Under the pieces are notes generated by a model. It was not told the DNA's origin. It did not search any database and saw nothing but the letters and a program-made list of their open reading frames with translations. This document shows positions 35,679 through 44,704 of a stretch of DNA of 64,000 bases, one piece after another. The position numbers were made by a program, and so were the translations under genes. Positions within the stretch are counted from its first letter, which is position 1. The number at the start of each line of letters is the position of its first letter. The stretch comes from CBDCGV01 sp965216955 (GTDB lineage Bacteria; Bacteroidota; Bacteroidia; Chitinophagales; JADIYW01): assembly GCA_965216955.1 (NCBI GenBank), contig CBDCGV010000010.1, positions 91,267 to 155,266 on the forward strand. The letters are read 5' to 3'.

Positions 35679-37445
35679 ATGAAGAATAAGTTCACTTTCG
35701 AAAAGTCATTAGAAAAGTTTATTTTATTCTTTGCTATTTCAACTGTAAGTATTTCTATTTTCTTGTTATGCTTTCTTTTACCCTTAAAATATGATGATTT
35801 TATTTCACTCATATCCAAGTTGCTAAACAAACCTGAATGGAACAACATTATTGTTGAGCAATTTTCAAAGGCTCAGTTTCTTTTGACTAAAAAAACCGTT
35901 CTGTTTTCTACTCTCTGTTACATCTTAATATTAATCCCTTTTTTAATTATTAAGAAAAAGCCTCTCACCTTTTATTTAAAGAATATAATGGCAGATTTTA
36001 ATAAAACCGTTTTAAAAATCAACGTAAGTATTCGATCATTAGAAAAAACTACAAAAATTGCTTTAGCAACTATTTGTTTTCTTTTTTTTGCAAAATCATT
36101 TTACTACATTTTTACATACCATATCTCCTACGATGAAGCGTGGACCTATAACCACTTTATTAGCAAATCTTTTATTATACCTTTTATTGCACCAAGCAAC
36201 AACCATGTGCTTTATACTATTATAGCCAACTTTTTTAGTCTTCTTCCAATTGAGCCCATTAGATCTATTCGTTTACCACTTCCTTTAGTGGGGCTTGCAT
36301 CAGGCCTTCTTTTATTTTTATTCTTGAGAATGTACATTCATGAAAAATATGCGCTCCTTATTTTTGCCTTTTATCTTTCTTCAGGATGGGTTACAAAATA
36401 TGCGCTTTATGGACGAGGATATATTTTCACTTTTTTATTTGTTCTCCTTTTAATTTGGAGTGTAATAAAAATAGCTACACTAAAATATCCTAATTCAAAG
36501 CAGATATATTATTTGGTATACGTTTTATCATTTACTCTAGGTGTTTATGCCGTTCCAAGTTTTTCATTTGCTATTGTTGGTGTCTTCATACCGGCTATGA
36601 TAATATTACTTTACAAAAAGAGACTTAAGCGCACATCTCATTTAGTTGCTGTAACAATTATATCTATTTTGCTTTCATTGATTTTATACAGTCCTATGAT
36701 TTTATCTGTTGGATTCAATTGGCTATTTGAAGGATTGGCATTAGAAAAAAGCTCCATATCCTTAACTCAAATCAAAAGATGGATATTGGTAATGGGCTCA
36801 CAGACTTTGAGTACCCATCTGTTTTATGCCCCCTATTTGTTTCTAATCTTGATTTCCATTGGACTTCCTTTTTTTATTGAAAAGAAAAAAAGAACATTAG
36901 CTGTTATTATTTCCTTTTCTATAATCTTTCCCCTGCTCCTCGTTTATATATTTCAAGCAAGTTTTGAAACACGAATTTTCAGTTATTCAATCGTTCTAGT
37001 TTCTATCTTATTTGGACTATTAGCACAGTATCTTTCCCAATATTTTCCAACAGTAAACAAGCCTATTTTTTTGTTTCTTACCATTACTTTATTTACCGTT
37101 AATAGTTACTTATCTCATAATAATCCAATGATGCAATGGAATAAGGAAGTTGATCATACATCACATATAATTTCAAAAAGAATTAAGGAAAATAGAATTA
37201 AGGAAGTTTACAATTTCTTTCCATATTTAAAACCCATTATAGAATATCAGTACTTAAAAAGTAATTCAAATATTAAAATTTTAATGTCGGAAGAAGCAAG
37301 TCTCGATTATCAAATATTTGATTCAGAAAAAAAATATGAGAGTATTATTTGGAAAAAAGGAGAAAAAAGAGAAAAACCAAACTTTTCTAACTATAATTTG
37401 GTTTATGAAGATAATCTTGCGGCATTATACCTAGTAAGACACTAA
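35679..37445 (+). CDS. GT-C/PMT-like multispanning membrane protein
   Basis: 588 residues with about a dozen membrane helices and a soluble C-terminal tail of about 110 residues. The first large loop has YHISYDEAWTYNHFI, where the Asp-Glu-Ala resembles the catalytic DE-A of GT39-type and ArnT-like enzymes, and YALYGRGYIFTFLFVLLL matches their ARGY-type segment. This points to transfer of sugars from a polyprenyl carrier in the periplasm. N-terminal 100 residues have extra helices not typical of the family. No polysaccharide cluster surrounds it. Specificity unknown. Confidence 0.68.
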   Translation: MKNKFTFEKSLEKFILFFAISTVSISIFLLCFLLPLKYDDFISLISKLLNKPEWNNIIVEQFSKAQFLLTKKTVLFSTLCYILILIPFLIIKKKPLTFYLKNIMADFNKTVLKINVSIRSLEKTTKIALATICFLFFAKSFYYIFTYHISYDEAWTYNHFISKSFIIPFIAPSNNHVLYTIIANFFSLLPIEPIRSIRLPLPLVGLASGLLLFLFLRMYIHEKYALLIFAFYLSSGWVTKYALYGRGYIFTFLFVLLLIWSVIKIATLKYPNSKQIYYLVYVLSFTLGVYAVPSFSFAIVGVFIPAMIILLYKKRLKRTSHLVAVTIISILLSLILYSPMILSVGFNWLFEGLALEKSSISLTQIKRWILVMGSQTLSTHLFYAPYLFLILISIGLPFFIEKKKRTLAVIISFSIIFPLLLVYIFQASFETRIFSYSIVLVSILFGLLAQYLSQYFPTVNKPIFLFLTITLFTVNSYLSHNNPMMQWNKEVDHTSHIISKRIKENRIKEVYNFFPYLKPIIEYQYLKSNSNIKILMSEEASLDYQIFDSEKKYESIIWKKGEKREKPNFSNYNLVYEDNLAALYLVRH

Positions 37446-37478
37446 TAGCTATATTAATTCTAAATAAATGAATTACAA

Positions 37479-38369
37479 ATGGAAGTAATAAGAACACCTG
37501 ACGAATGTTTTGATAAAATTAATGACTGGCCCTTTGAACCAAGATATTTAAATGTTTTAGGAGATATCAGAATGCATTACGTTGAGGAGGGTAAAGGAGA
37601 AACAATACTATGCCTTCATGGAGAACCCTCGTGGGCCTATTTATACAGAAAGATGATTCCAACATTATCAGAAAAATATAAAGTTATAGCACCTGATTTG
37701 CTGGGATTTGGCAGATCTGACAAGCCATTAAAAAAAAGTGATTACACATTTCAAATGCACTTTAGTGCTTTAAAAGAATTTCTAGAAGAAAAAAAACTTA
37801 ATGAGATTACCGTTGTTGTGCAAGATTGGGGAGGATTACTCGGATTAAGTTTAGTTGGAGCAATGCCAGAAAAGTTCAAACGATTGGTTATTATGAACAC
37901 CTCCTTACCAATTGGAGACAAACCCATGCCTCCAGCGTTTAAGGCATGGAAGACCTTTTCACAAACAACACCCATTTTACCTATAGGAAAAATTATCAAA
38001 ATGGGCACACACAGAAAGCTTAGCAAAGCAACTGTTAATGCTTACAATGCACCTTTCCCCTCTGGCAAATACAAAGCAGGAGCGAGAGTATTCCCAGCAT
38101 TAGTTCCAGACAAGCCCACTTCAGAAGGAGTCACAGAATTAAAACAAGCAAGGGCTGTACTGAAAGAATGGGACAAACCTGCTTTGGTTATGTTTTCAGA
38201 TAAAGATCCGATAATGAGTGGTGCATGGAAATGGTTTTACTACAACATTCCAACCGCAAAGGATCAACCGAAAATAACTATAAAAGATGCTGGACACTTT
38301 TTGCAAGAAGATGCTGGAGAAGAAATCGCTCAGCACATTGTAGATTTTATGGATAGAACATGTTCTTAA
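37479..38369 (+). CDS. Haloalkane dehalogenase, HLD-I-like alpha/beta hydrolase
   Basis: Hydrolyses carbon-halogen bonds to an alcohol plus halide. 296 residues. The oxyanion loop is HGEPSW (47-52), the nucleophile Asp116 sits in VVVQDWGG next to Trp117, the acid is probably Asp243 in SDKDPI, and the base is His273 in DAGHFLQED. HGEPSW plus QDWGG is the signature of HLD subfamily I (DhlA type). Related fluoroacetate dehalogenases and epoxide hydrolases lack this combination. Its end overlaps the convergent hpt gene by 4 bases. True substrates need assay. Confidence 0.88.
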   Translation: MEVIRTPDECFDKINDWPFEPRYLNVLGDIRMHYVEEGKGETILCLHGEPSWAYLYRKMIPTLSEKYKVIAPDLLGFGRSDKPLKKSDYTFQMHFSALKEFLEEKKLNEITVVVQDWGGLLGLSLVGAMPEKFKRLVIMNTSLPIGDKPMPPAFKAWKTFSQTTPILPIGKIIKMGTHRKLSKATVNAYNAPFPSGKYKAGARVFPALVPDKPTSEGVTELKQARAVLKEWDKPALVMFSDKDPIMSGAWKWFYYNIPTAKDQPKITIKDAGHFLQEDAGEEIAQHIVDFMDRTCS

Positions 38370-38908
38370 GCAAGTTGGTAGATGGCTTCTAAATTTCTTC
38401 CAAGTCCATCATAATCGAGACCGTAACCTACGACAAAATCATCTTCTATTTCAAAGCCTTTAAAATCTACATTAATAGGATGTTTTAAGCTATTAGGCTT
38501 TATCAATAACGTAGCTATTTTTATTGATCTAGGTGCTTTTTTAAGCAATAACTCCGAAAAATATTTCATTGTCAGTCCCGAATCAATAATATCCTCCACT
38601 ATAATAATATCTTTATCAAGAACGTCCACTTCTAATGATGAAAGTAGCTTCACCTCTCCTAAGCTTTCTGTTTTTTTATACGAACTCAATCGAACAAATT
38701 CAACTTCCACATTTCCATTTATTTTCTTCAACAAGTCAGATGCAAATATAAATGCTCCCTTTAATACCACTATAAAAATTAAATTATTGGAGTCATAATT
38801 TTGACTATTAATCTGAGAAGATATTCTAGAAACTGCCATAGTTATTTCTTCCCTCGAAATATAACTTTTAAAAGTTTTGTCATGTAATTTAATCTGAGAA
38901 TCCAACAC
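38366..38908 (-). CDS. hpt: Hypoxanthine phosphoribosyltransferase
   Basis: Purine salvage: joins hypoxanthine or guanine to PRPP. 180 residues with the PRPP motif IIIVEDIIDSGLTM at 101-114 and VVLKGAFIFASDL for the base-side loop. The start is GTG, overlapping the upstream stop as TAGTG, so translation is coupled to the glucosaminidase gene. Four-base convergent overlap with the dehalogenase gene. Confidence 0.93.
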   Translation of the reverse strand: MLDSQIKLHDKTFKSYISREEITMAVSRISSQINSQNYDSNNLIFIVVLKGAFIFASDLLKKINGNVEVEFVRLSSYKKTESLGEVKLLSSLEVDVLDKDIIIVEDIIDSGLTMKYFSELLLKKAPRSIKIATLLIKPNSLKHPINVDFKGFEIEDDFVVGYGLDYDGLGRNLEAIYQLA

Positions 38909-40377
38909 TATTTTTGAATAGTTAAAATTTGTCCTAATTTGAGATTTGTGCCTTCAAGATTATTCATAACTTTTATGTCTTCTATTTCAATCCCGTATTT
39001 CTTTGACAAAGAATAAAGTGTATCACCCCTTACTACTGTATGATATATATGGTCTGCATCCAAACTAGCAGTTAAATTATTTTGACCCATAGGTTTTAGT
39101 TCTAACAATTCAACATCATAAATAACTTCTTCAGGTTCTTCCCGAACATTTGGATTGCGTTTTACGCTCTCTTTTTTTACAACTGCTGCAACCTCCTCCT
39201 TTTGCACAATTTCCTTCCCTAGCCTATCCTCTTTTTCATTAGCTACAGCTACTTTTTTTTCTGAGTTAGTTAAGTGCTCTTCTTTTTCAGCTATTGGGAT
39301 TACTTTTAATTCTACAGGTTTTTTGTTAGCACTCATCTTGTTATATACAGTAGTATTACTTCTTACTTTTGGCCTATACGGTGCATTTTTGTTTAGATAA
39401 ACGACCTCATTTATAGCTGGTTCATCTCTTAGTCCTAATTGATTTCTCTTTCTTAACACATCTAGTTTAATACCATACAGTTGAGACACATACAAGATAT
39501 TCTCACCATCTTGAATCAGATGTGTATTTTGATAAGTCCTTTTTTTCTTAGGGTCTAAATAAATAAAAGTTCCTGGCTTAATAGTCATATTAGGTGCCAT
39601 ATCATTATAAGCAGCCAACTTATCAATCGGAATTCGAAACCTATAAGACAGTCTTCTCAAACTTTCATTTTCTGCTACCCTCACTGTTCTTATTCCATTA
39701 TGATCAAATATTAGCTTCTCTGATTCAGGTAGAAAATCCTCTTTATCTTTAGGTGTTACATAATCTCTGTCTGAAGGAGTATGTTGTATTTGAGGTTGCT
39801 CATCTTTCCTGTCAATCATTACCGTTTGTTGCTGTTCTCGTTTAACAACGGCAACCGGAGGAGCACTAATTTTAATCCTTCTCTTATCGTATTGATGAAG
39901 GTTATATTTATCTATTAATCCTATAAGTATTGTAGCATACTTGGGATTTGTAGCATATCCTGCTTTTTTAAGTCCTTTTGCCCAACCTTTATAGTCTGTT
40001 GGTGACAACTCGAAAAGACTATTGTATCTAGCTCTTCCAACTAAAAATTCGGAATGATCTATATACGACTCTTCTGGACTACTATATACTCTAAAACATT
40101 CATTACGCTCATCATCATCCATATAATATCCTTTACCTTTCCATCCTGTATGGCATTTTATTCCAAAATGATTTCTCGCTTTTTTTGCTAACTCACTATT
40201 TCCAAAACCACTTTCCAAAATTCCTTGAGCCAGGGTAATACTGGCAGGAATTCCTGTACGTGTCATTTCAGACTGTGCAAGTGACCTATACTTACTAACA
40301 TATTGTTCAACAGTTATCTTCTTTTGACCGAAACTAACCAATGGAACAATTAGAAAAAATAATATCGTTCGTCTCAT
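38908..40377 (-). CDS. Glucosaminidase with LysM repeats (peptidoglycan hydrolase)
   Basis: 489 residues. After a signal peptide (ILFFLIVPLVSFGQ), residues 22-165 are a FlgJ/GH73-type glucosaminidase domain with likely catalytic Glu55 in AQGILESGFGNSELA and GIKCHTGWKGKGYYM. LysM-type peptidoglycan-binding repeats follow: one near 230-275 (VAENESLRRLSYRF), a weaker one near 285-330 and a clear last one near 440-488 (HTVVRGDTLYSLSKKYGIEI). The stretch between (about 340-430) is Lys/Glu-rich linker. Exported to the periplasm, where it cuts glycan strands. Second gene of a run with the O-methyltransferase 5 bases upstream. Confidence 0.92.
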   Translation of the reverse strand: MRRTILFFLIVPLVSFGQKKITVEQYVSKYRSLAQSEMTRTGIPASITLAQGILESGFGNSELAKKARNHFGIKCHTGWKGKGYYMDDDERNECFRVYSSPEESYIDHSEFLVGRARYNSLFELSPTDYKGWAKGLKKAGYATNPKYATILIGLIDKYNLHQYDKRRIKISAPPVAVVKREQQQTVMIDRKDEQPQIQHTPSDRDYVTPKDKEDFLPESEKLIFDHNGIRTVRVAENESLRRLSYRFRIPIDKLAAYNDMAPNMTIKPGTFIYLDPKKKRTYQNTHLIQDGENILYVSQLYGIKLDVLRKRNQLGLRDEPAINEVVYLNKNAPYRPKVRSNTTVYNKMSANKKPVELKVIPIAEKEEHLTNSEKKVAVANEKEDRLGKEIVQKEEVAAVVKKESVKRNPNVREEPEEVIYDVELLELKPMGQNNLTASLDADHIYHTVVRGDTLYSLSKKYGIEIEDIKVMNNLEGTNLKLGQILTIQK

Positions 40378-40382
40378 AATTA

Positions 40383-41024
40383 TTATTTTTTAATAGCCAT
40401 CATTATACCATCTCTTATTGACACAATTACATTTTCAACTCGATTATCTTCTTGTATCTTTTTGTTATAAGCACGAATAGCTTTTGTATTTCTATCTTTT
40501 TTATCCATATCAATTACCTTGCCGCTCCACAAAACATTGTCTGCTAAAATTATACCACCTGGTCTAACTTTGTCAAAAATTAAATCATAATAGGCACAAT
40601 AATTTTTTTTATCTGCATCAATAAAAACCAAATCAAAAGTCTCTTCAATGTCAGAAATCAACTCTAAGGCATTGCCAATCAATAGTTTAACACTGTTTTC
40701 CAACCCTGCCTTTTCAAAAAATGTTTCCGCTGTTTCTTTAATTTCTTCATTAATATCTATCGAATAAAGCAGCCCTCCCTTGTTCAAACCCTGTGCCAAG
40801 CAAATCGTAGCATATCCTGTATAAGTGCCGACCTCTAATATTCGATTGGGTTGAAGCATAGTAGATATCATCCTCAAGAAATTGCCTTGAACTTGCCCAG
40901 AAAGCATTTGAGGGAGATTAAAGGTTGTATGTGTGAGGGCATTTAACTCACTCAAATACGTATACTCTTCAGAACTATGCTCTGCTATATAATCTTCAAG
41001 TTCAGGCTTTAAAATTCCCGACAT
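40383..41024 (-). CDS. Class I SAM-dependent O-methyltransferase
   Basis: 213 residues, CCoAOMT-like cation-dependent family. Motif I region is ILEVGTYTGYATICLA; the Asp-Lys metal/substrate site is DLVFIDADKKNYCAYYDL; GGIILADNVLWSGKV is the typical later strand. Bacterial members methylate catechol-type small molecules; the physiological substrate is unknown. Lies between the biotin carrier gene (22 bases) and the glucosaminidase gene (5 bases). Confidence 0.93.
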   Translation of the reverse strand: MSGILKPELEDYIAEHSSEEYTYLSELNALTHTTFNLPQMLSGQVQGNFLRMISTMLQPNRILEVGTYTGYATICLAQGLNKGGLLYSIDINEEIKETAETFFEKAGLENSVKLLIGNALELISDIEETFDLVFIDADKKNYCAYYDLIFDKVRPGGIILADNVLWSGKVIDMDKKDRNTKAIRAYNKKIQEDNRVENVIVSIRDGIMMAIKK

Positions 41025-41046
41025 TATTCTTTTTCGTCAAAATAAC

Positions 41047-41550
41047 TTATTCTACTTCAATTAAAACTTGGTTTTTTTCCACAGCGTCTTGCTTACTTAC
41101 ATTAATTGCTTTAACAGTGCCATTTCCGGAGGATTTTATAATGTTTTCCATCTTCATCGCTTCTAAGATTAGTAATGAATCTCCCTTTTTTATTGCATCT
41201 CCAGGACTCACAAAAATATCTAATACCAATCCCGGCATAGGAGCTTTCACGTCGTCTAGAGTATCAGCATCTAAAACACTCATTCCCATATCTTGAAGCA
41301 TAACATCTAGCTTATCATTTACTTTAAAAGAATAAGAGACGCTATTGATCAATAGTGAGATCGTTTTATCACTTCTATTAAAACTTTGAATTTCAATATC
41401 ATAAGAACTTCCCTTATGAAGAATGTGGTATTTATTTTGAGAAATCTTAGAAAGGTCATATTCAAACCCTTGACCATCAATTTTAGTTTTATCATCAGAA
41501 AAGTCAATATTGAATGTTAACTCTTCTGAATAATCAATTTTATATTTCAT
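41047..41550 (-). CDS. Biotin carboxyl carrier-type protein
   Basis: 167 residues. The C-terminal 70 residues are a biotinyl domain with the biotinylated Lys133 in LEAMKMEN and VKAPMPGLVLDIFVSPGD; the first 90 form a small beta domain. This layout matches the carrier subunit of acyl-CoA (propionyl-/acetyl-CoA) carboxylases of Bacteroidota. Usually biotin carboxylase and carboxyltransferase genes lie next to it, but here neither is in the window, so the partner must be encoded elsewhere. First gene of the minus-strand run towards hpt. Confidence 0.9.
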   Translation of the reverse strand: MKYKIDYSEELTFNIDFSDDKTKIDGQGFEYDLSKISQNKYHILHKGSSYDIEIQSFNRSDKTISLLINSVSYSFKVNDKLDVMLQDMGMSVLDADTLDDVKAPMPGLVLDIFVSPGDAIKKGDSLLILEAMKMENIIKSSGNGTVKAINVSKQDAVEKNQVLIEVE

Positions 41551-41770
41551 CCCTTATTTTTTGTTTTAATGGTTCTAATTTCTTCTCAATTTTACATCAA
41601 AAATTAGTTTTTTAATCCTTTATTTAAAAACCACTATTGAATTGTTCCTTTCATTATAATTTTGAAACCAGCATTTTATACACACGAAAATAAAAAAAGT
41701 GTGGGAGTGCAACTTTTAAATTAATACATTTGAGCCTTTTAAGGCACATAATTTGACATAATTTATTGCT
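41551..41770. promoter_or_regulatory. Divergent 220-base intergenic region with M1-peptidase -7 box
   Basis: Between the biotin carrier gene (minus) and the M1 peptidase gene (plus). TACATTTG at 41725-41732 is a full TAnnTTTG box for the peptidase, 38 bases before its ATG, without a clear -33 TTG. A GCCTT-TT-AAGGC hairpin follows it at about 41734-41745. Nothing else recognisable; very AT-rich. Confidence 0.45.
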
Positions 41771-44281
41771 ATGCACAAGAATTTTTACAAATACTTTTTT
41801 TTGTTCTTTTTTCTTCTTGCTTTTTCATTTAATTCAAAAGGGCAAATCGGCATTAGTGAAGAAGCATTTGAAATTATTAATATTGATACTTCCAACGTCT
41901 ATGCCCGAATTCCAAATGACCAATACAAACCTTCTCGTAAAAGATTATTTGACATATTGCATACACGTTTAGAAATCAAACCTTTTTTTGAACAAAGAAA
42001 ACTTTATGGGAAAGCTTTCATAACTATGAAACCTTATTATCTAGCTGCTAACTATTTAGTATTGGATGCCAAAGGCATGGATATAAAGCAAGTTTATGTA
42101 CTAGATGAAGCTGGTTTTATTCCTGTAAAGTATACCTATGACAATTTATTACTTAACATCACTTTTAGTAGGAATTATTCTCCTGAAGAACAATTCACTT
42201 TGTTTATAGAATATATTGCAAATCCATATGAGTTAGAAAAAAGAAATGCAATGCCTTCTTCCGGGAGAGGTCTCTATTTCATAGATCCAAAAGATAAGAA
42301 CCCATATAAGCCAACACAATTATGGACACAAAATGAAACTGAATCAGCCTCTTGTTGGTTTCCTACTTTTGACGCTCCTAATGAACGTTTTACACAAGAT
42401 ATTTATATAACCATTCCAAACAAATATGAAACCCTTTCTAATGGGCTTTTTGTAGAGACTATTGTAAATGACGACGGCACAAAAACGGTACAATGGAAAC
42501 AAGATTTGCCACATGCTGCTTATTTAACAATGATTGCTGTTGGGAATTTTGAAGTTATACAGGATCATTGGGGGCCTTTAAATGTAAACTACTTTACAGA
42601 GCCACAATATGCAAAATGGGCGAAAAATGTTTTTGGGAACACTCCATATATGATGTCCTTTTTTTCTAATCTTTTAAAAATTGATTTTCCATGGGAAAAA
42701 TACTATCAGATTGTTGTTAGAGACTTTACTTCAGGAGCAATGGAAAACACTACTGCAAGTGTGTACTACCAGAGGTTACTGGCGGATAATAATCACCTTG
42801 CAGATGCCAATTATGATGACATTATAGCACATGAACTTTTTCATCATTGGTTTGGCGACTTAGTTACCTGCGAATCGTGGGCCAACCTAGCATTAAATGA
42901 GTCATTAGCGACCTACAGTGAATATTTATGGCTGGAAAATAAATATGGAAAAGAGGAAGCTGATTACCATCTATACAAAGATTTAAAATCATACTTAAGA
43001 GAATTTAAGTATAAAAGTGAGCCAATTATTAACTTCTATTACGATGATGCAGAAGAACTTTTTGATGCCCATCGCTATCAAAAGGGAGGATTAGTAATGC
43101 ATATGTTGAGAGACTATTTAGGAGACAAAGTTTTCTTTGATGGATTGCATCATTATTTGAAAAAACACAAATTTAGTTCTGTTGAAATTCATGATTTAAG
43201 AATGGCATTAGAAGAAATAACCGGAGAAGATTTAAACTGGTTTTTTAATCAATGGTTTTTGAGTAGTGGCCACCCAATTCTTAAGATTAAGGAAAAATAT
43301 TTTAGTAATGAAGTACATCTTACAATTGAGCAAGTACAAAATTTAGAGGAAGCTCCAATATTCCAATTTCCATTAACTATAGACCTTCATACCTCGAAAG
43401 GAATTGTCAAAAAAGAAGTTTTTATAAGCAATAAGAAAACTATTTTAAAAATAAAAACACCTTCTAAACCTTCTTTTGTAAACATCGATTCAAGAAAAAA
43501 ATTGTTATGCGAAATAATTTACGACAGGAATGAAAAACAAGCTAACATTCAGTATTCAAAAGCTAAAACTTTCAAAGACAAAATAGAAGCCCTAAATACA
43601 GCTGTTGAACTACAATCGGATGCATTATTATTAAGAATGATGAATGACAACTTTTGGTACATTAGAAAAAAAGCAATAGAGCATTTTGATCTTTTAAGAG
43701 CTGATGACCAAGAAGAAATTATCAATACTCTCAAAAAATCGGCGACAGCCGACCCCAAGCCACAAGTAAGAAAAGAAGCACTTCGAAAACTTGGAAATTA
43801 CAATCTTAAATCAAACAAAGCGCTTGTAGAAAAGATCATTGAAGAAGACTCCTCTTATATCGTCACTGCAATGGCTTATAAGTTTTTATATGACATTGAC
43901 CCGATTAAAGGTTTTCAAACTATAAAAAAAATAAACCACTATAGAAGCAGTGCACTTAACAATGTAATTGCAGAAACATATGCAGAACAGGGTGGTAAAT
44001 TTGACAATGAAGTTTTTAAAAAATTACTCTGGAATTCATGGGGAAGAGATTTTGATATTGTTTCCGAATTTTATGCAAAATTCTTGGAAAGAATGGATGA
44101 ATCAACTTTGAAAAATGGCCTTGATTTTATACGTAGCATTTATTTAAATGAAACAGAATATAACTATAGAAATGCTTGTGAAGATATTTTATATAGACTA
44201 CTAGGTGCATTTGAAGACCAGAATGACAATTTGAAAAAAGAAATGGTCAATAAAGTGTTAGATGAGATAATGGACCAATAA
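41771..44281 (+). CDS. M1 family aminopeptidase with HEAT-like C-terminus
   Basis: 836 residues, exported (FLLAFSFNSKGQ signal). Removes N-terminal residues from peptides outside the cytoplasm. The exopeptidase motif GAMEN is at 322-326; the zinc site HELFHHW begins at His354, with third ligand in NLALNESLATYSEYLW. Residues about 610-730 hold HEAT-like helical repeats (RKKAIEHFDLL, VRKEALRKLGNYNL), placed like the helical domain IV of eukaryotic family members. No sorting domain at the C-terminus, so it is probably periplasmic. Confidence 0.93.
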   Translation: MHKNFYKYFFLFFFLLAFSFNSKGQIGISEEAFEIINIDTSNVYARIPNDQYKPSRKRLFDILHTRLEIKPFFEQRKLYGKAFITMKPYYLAANYLVLDAKGMDIKQVYVLDEAGFIPVKYTYDNLLLNITFSRNYSPEEQFTLFIEYIANPYELEKRNAMPSSGRGLYFIDPKDKNPYKPTQLWTQNETESASCWFPTFDAPNERFTQDIYITIPNKYETLSNGLFVETIVNDDGTKTVQWKQDLPHAAYLTMIAVGNFEVIQDHWGPLNVNYFTEPQYAKWAKNVFGNTPYMMSFFSNLLKIDFPWEKYYQIVVRDFTSGAMENTTASVYYQRLLADNNHLADANYDDIIAHELFHHWFGDLVTCESWANLALNESLATYSEYLWLENKYGKEEADYHLYKDLKSYLREFKYKSEPIINFYYDDAEELFDAHRYQKGGLVMHMLRDYLGDKVFFDGLHHYLKKHKFSSVEIHDLRMALEEITGEDLNWFFNQWFLSSGHPILKIKEKYFSNEVHLTIEQVQNLEEAPIFQFPLTIDLHTSKGIVKKEVFISNKKTILKIKTPSKPSFVNIDSRKKLLCEIIYDRNEKQANIQYSKAKTFKDKIEALNTAVELQSDALLLRMMNDNFWYIRKKAIEHFDLLRADDQEEIINTLKKSATADPKPQVRKEALRKLGNYNLKSNKALVEKIIEEDSSYIVTAMAYKFLYDIDPIKGFQTIKKINHYRSSALNNVIAETYAEQGGKFDNEVFKKLLWNSWGRDFDIVSEFYAKFLERMDESTLKNGLDFIRSIYLNETEYNYRNACEDILYRLLGAFEDQNDNLKKEMVNKVLDEIMDQ

Positions 44282-44311
44282 GTCATTCTTTTCACTTACG
44301 CAATAATAGCT

Positions 44312-44319
44312 TAGTTTTG
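44312..44319 (+). promoter_or_regulatory. Possible -7 box of rbfA
   Basis: TAGTTTTG matches TAnnTTTG 17 bases before the rbfA ATG. The -33 side (around 44290, TTTTC) is poor. Confidence 0.4.
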
Positions 44320-44335
44320 CTTAACGGAAAAAATC

Positions 44336-44704
44336 ATGGAATCAAAAAGACAGAAACAAATAGCTCGCCTTATTCAAAGATCATTAAGTCAGGTTTTTAG
44401 AACTGAACTTGCCACTCTATTTGGCAAAGCGTTGATTACGATATCCAATGTTTACATTACTCCAGATCTTTCTATAGCTAGAGTTTATATTAGTATCTTC
44501 AATACAGACAATGCAGACGAATTGATTAATATGCTTTCTTCAAACACAAAACAAATAAGATACGCCCTAGGAAAACAAATAAGGCATCAAGTAAGAAAGA
44601 TTCCTGATTTAGAATTCTTCATGGACGACTCTTTAGACAATGTCTTTGAATTAGAAAAGATCTTCAAGGAATTAAAAGATAAAGAAAAAGGGCAACAACC
44701 ATGA
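44336..44704 (+). CDS. rbfA: Ribosome-binding factor A
   Basis: Late 30S assembly factor, a KH-like protein acting near the 16S 5' helix. 122 residues with the family starts QKQIARLIQRSLSQVF, ITISNVYITPDLSIARVYIS and the end RKIPDLEFFMDDSLDNVF. Its stop overlaps the permease ATG (ATGA), so it is coupled to the LolC/E-like gene, an arrangement I recall in other Bacteroidota. It is not linked to infB here, although other phyla often have that link. Confidence 0.95.
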   Translation: MESKRQKQIARLIQRSLSQVFRTELATLFGKALITISNVYITPDLSIARVYISIFNTDNADELINMLSSNTKQIRYALGKQIRHQVRKIPDLEFFMDDSLDNVFELEKIFKELKDKEKGQQP

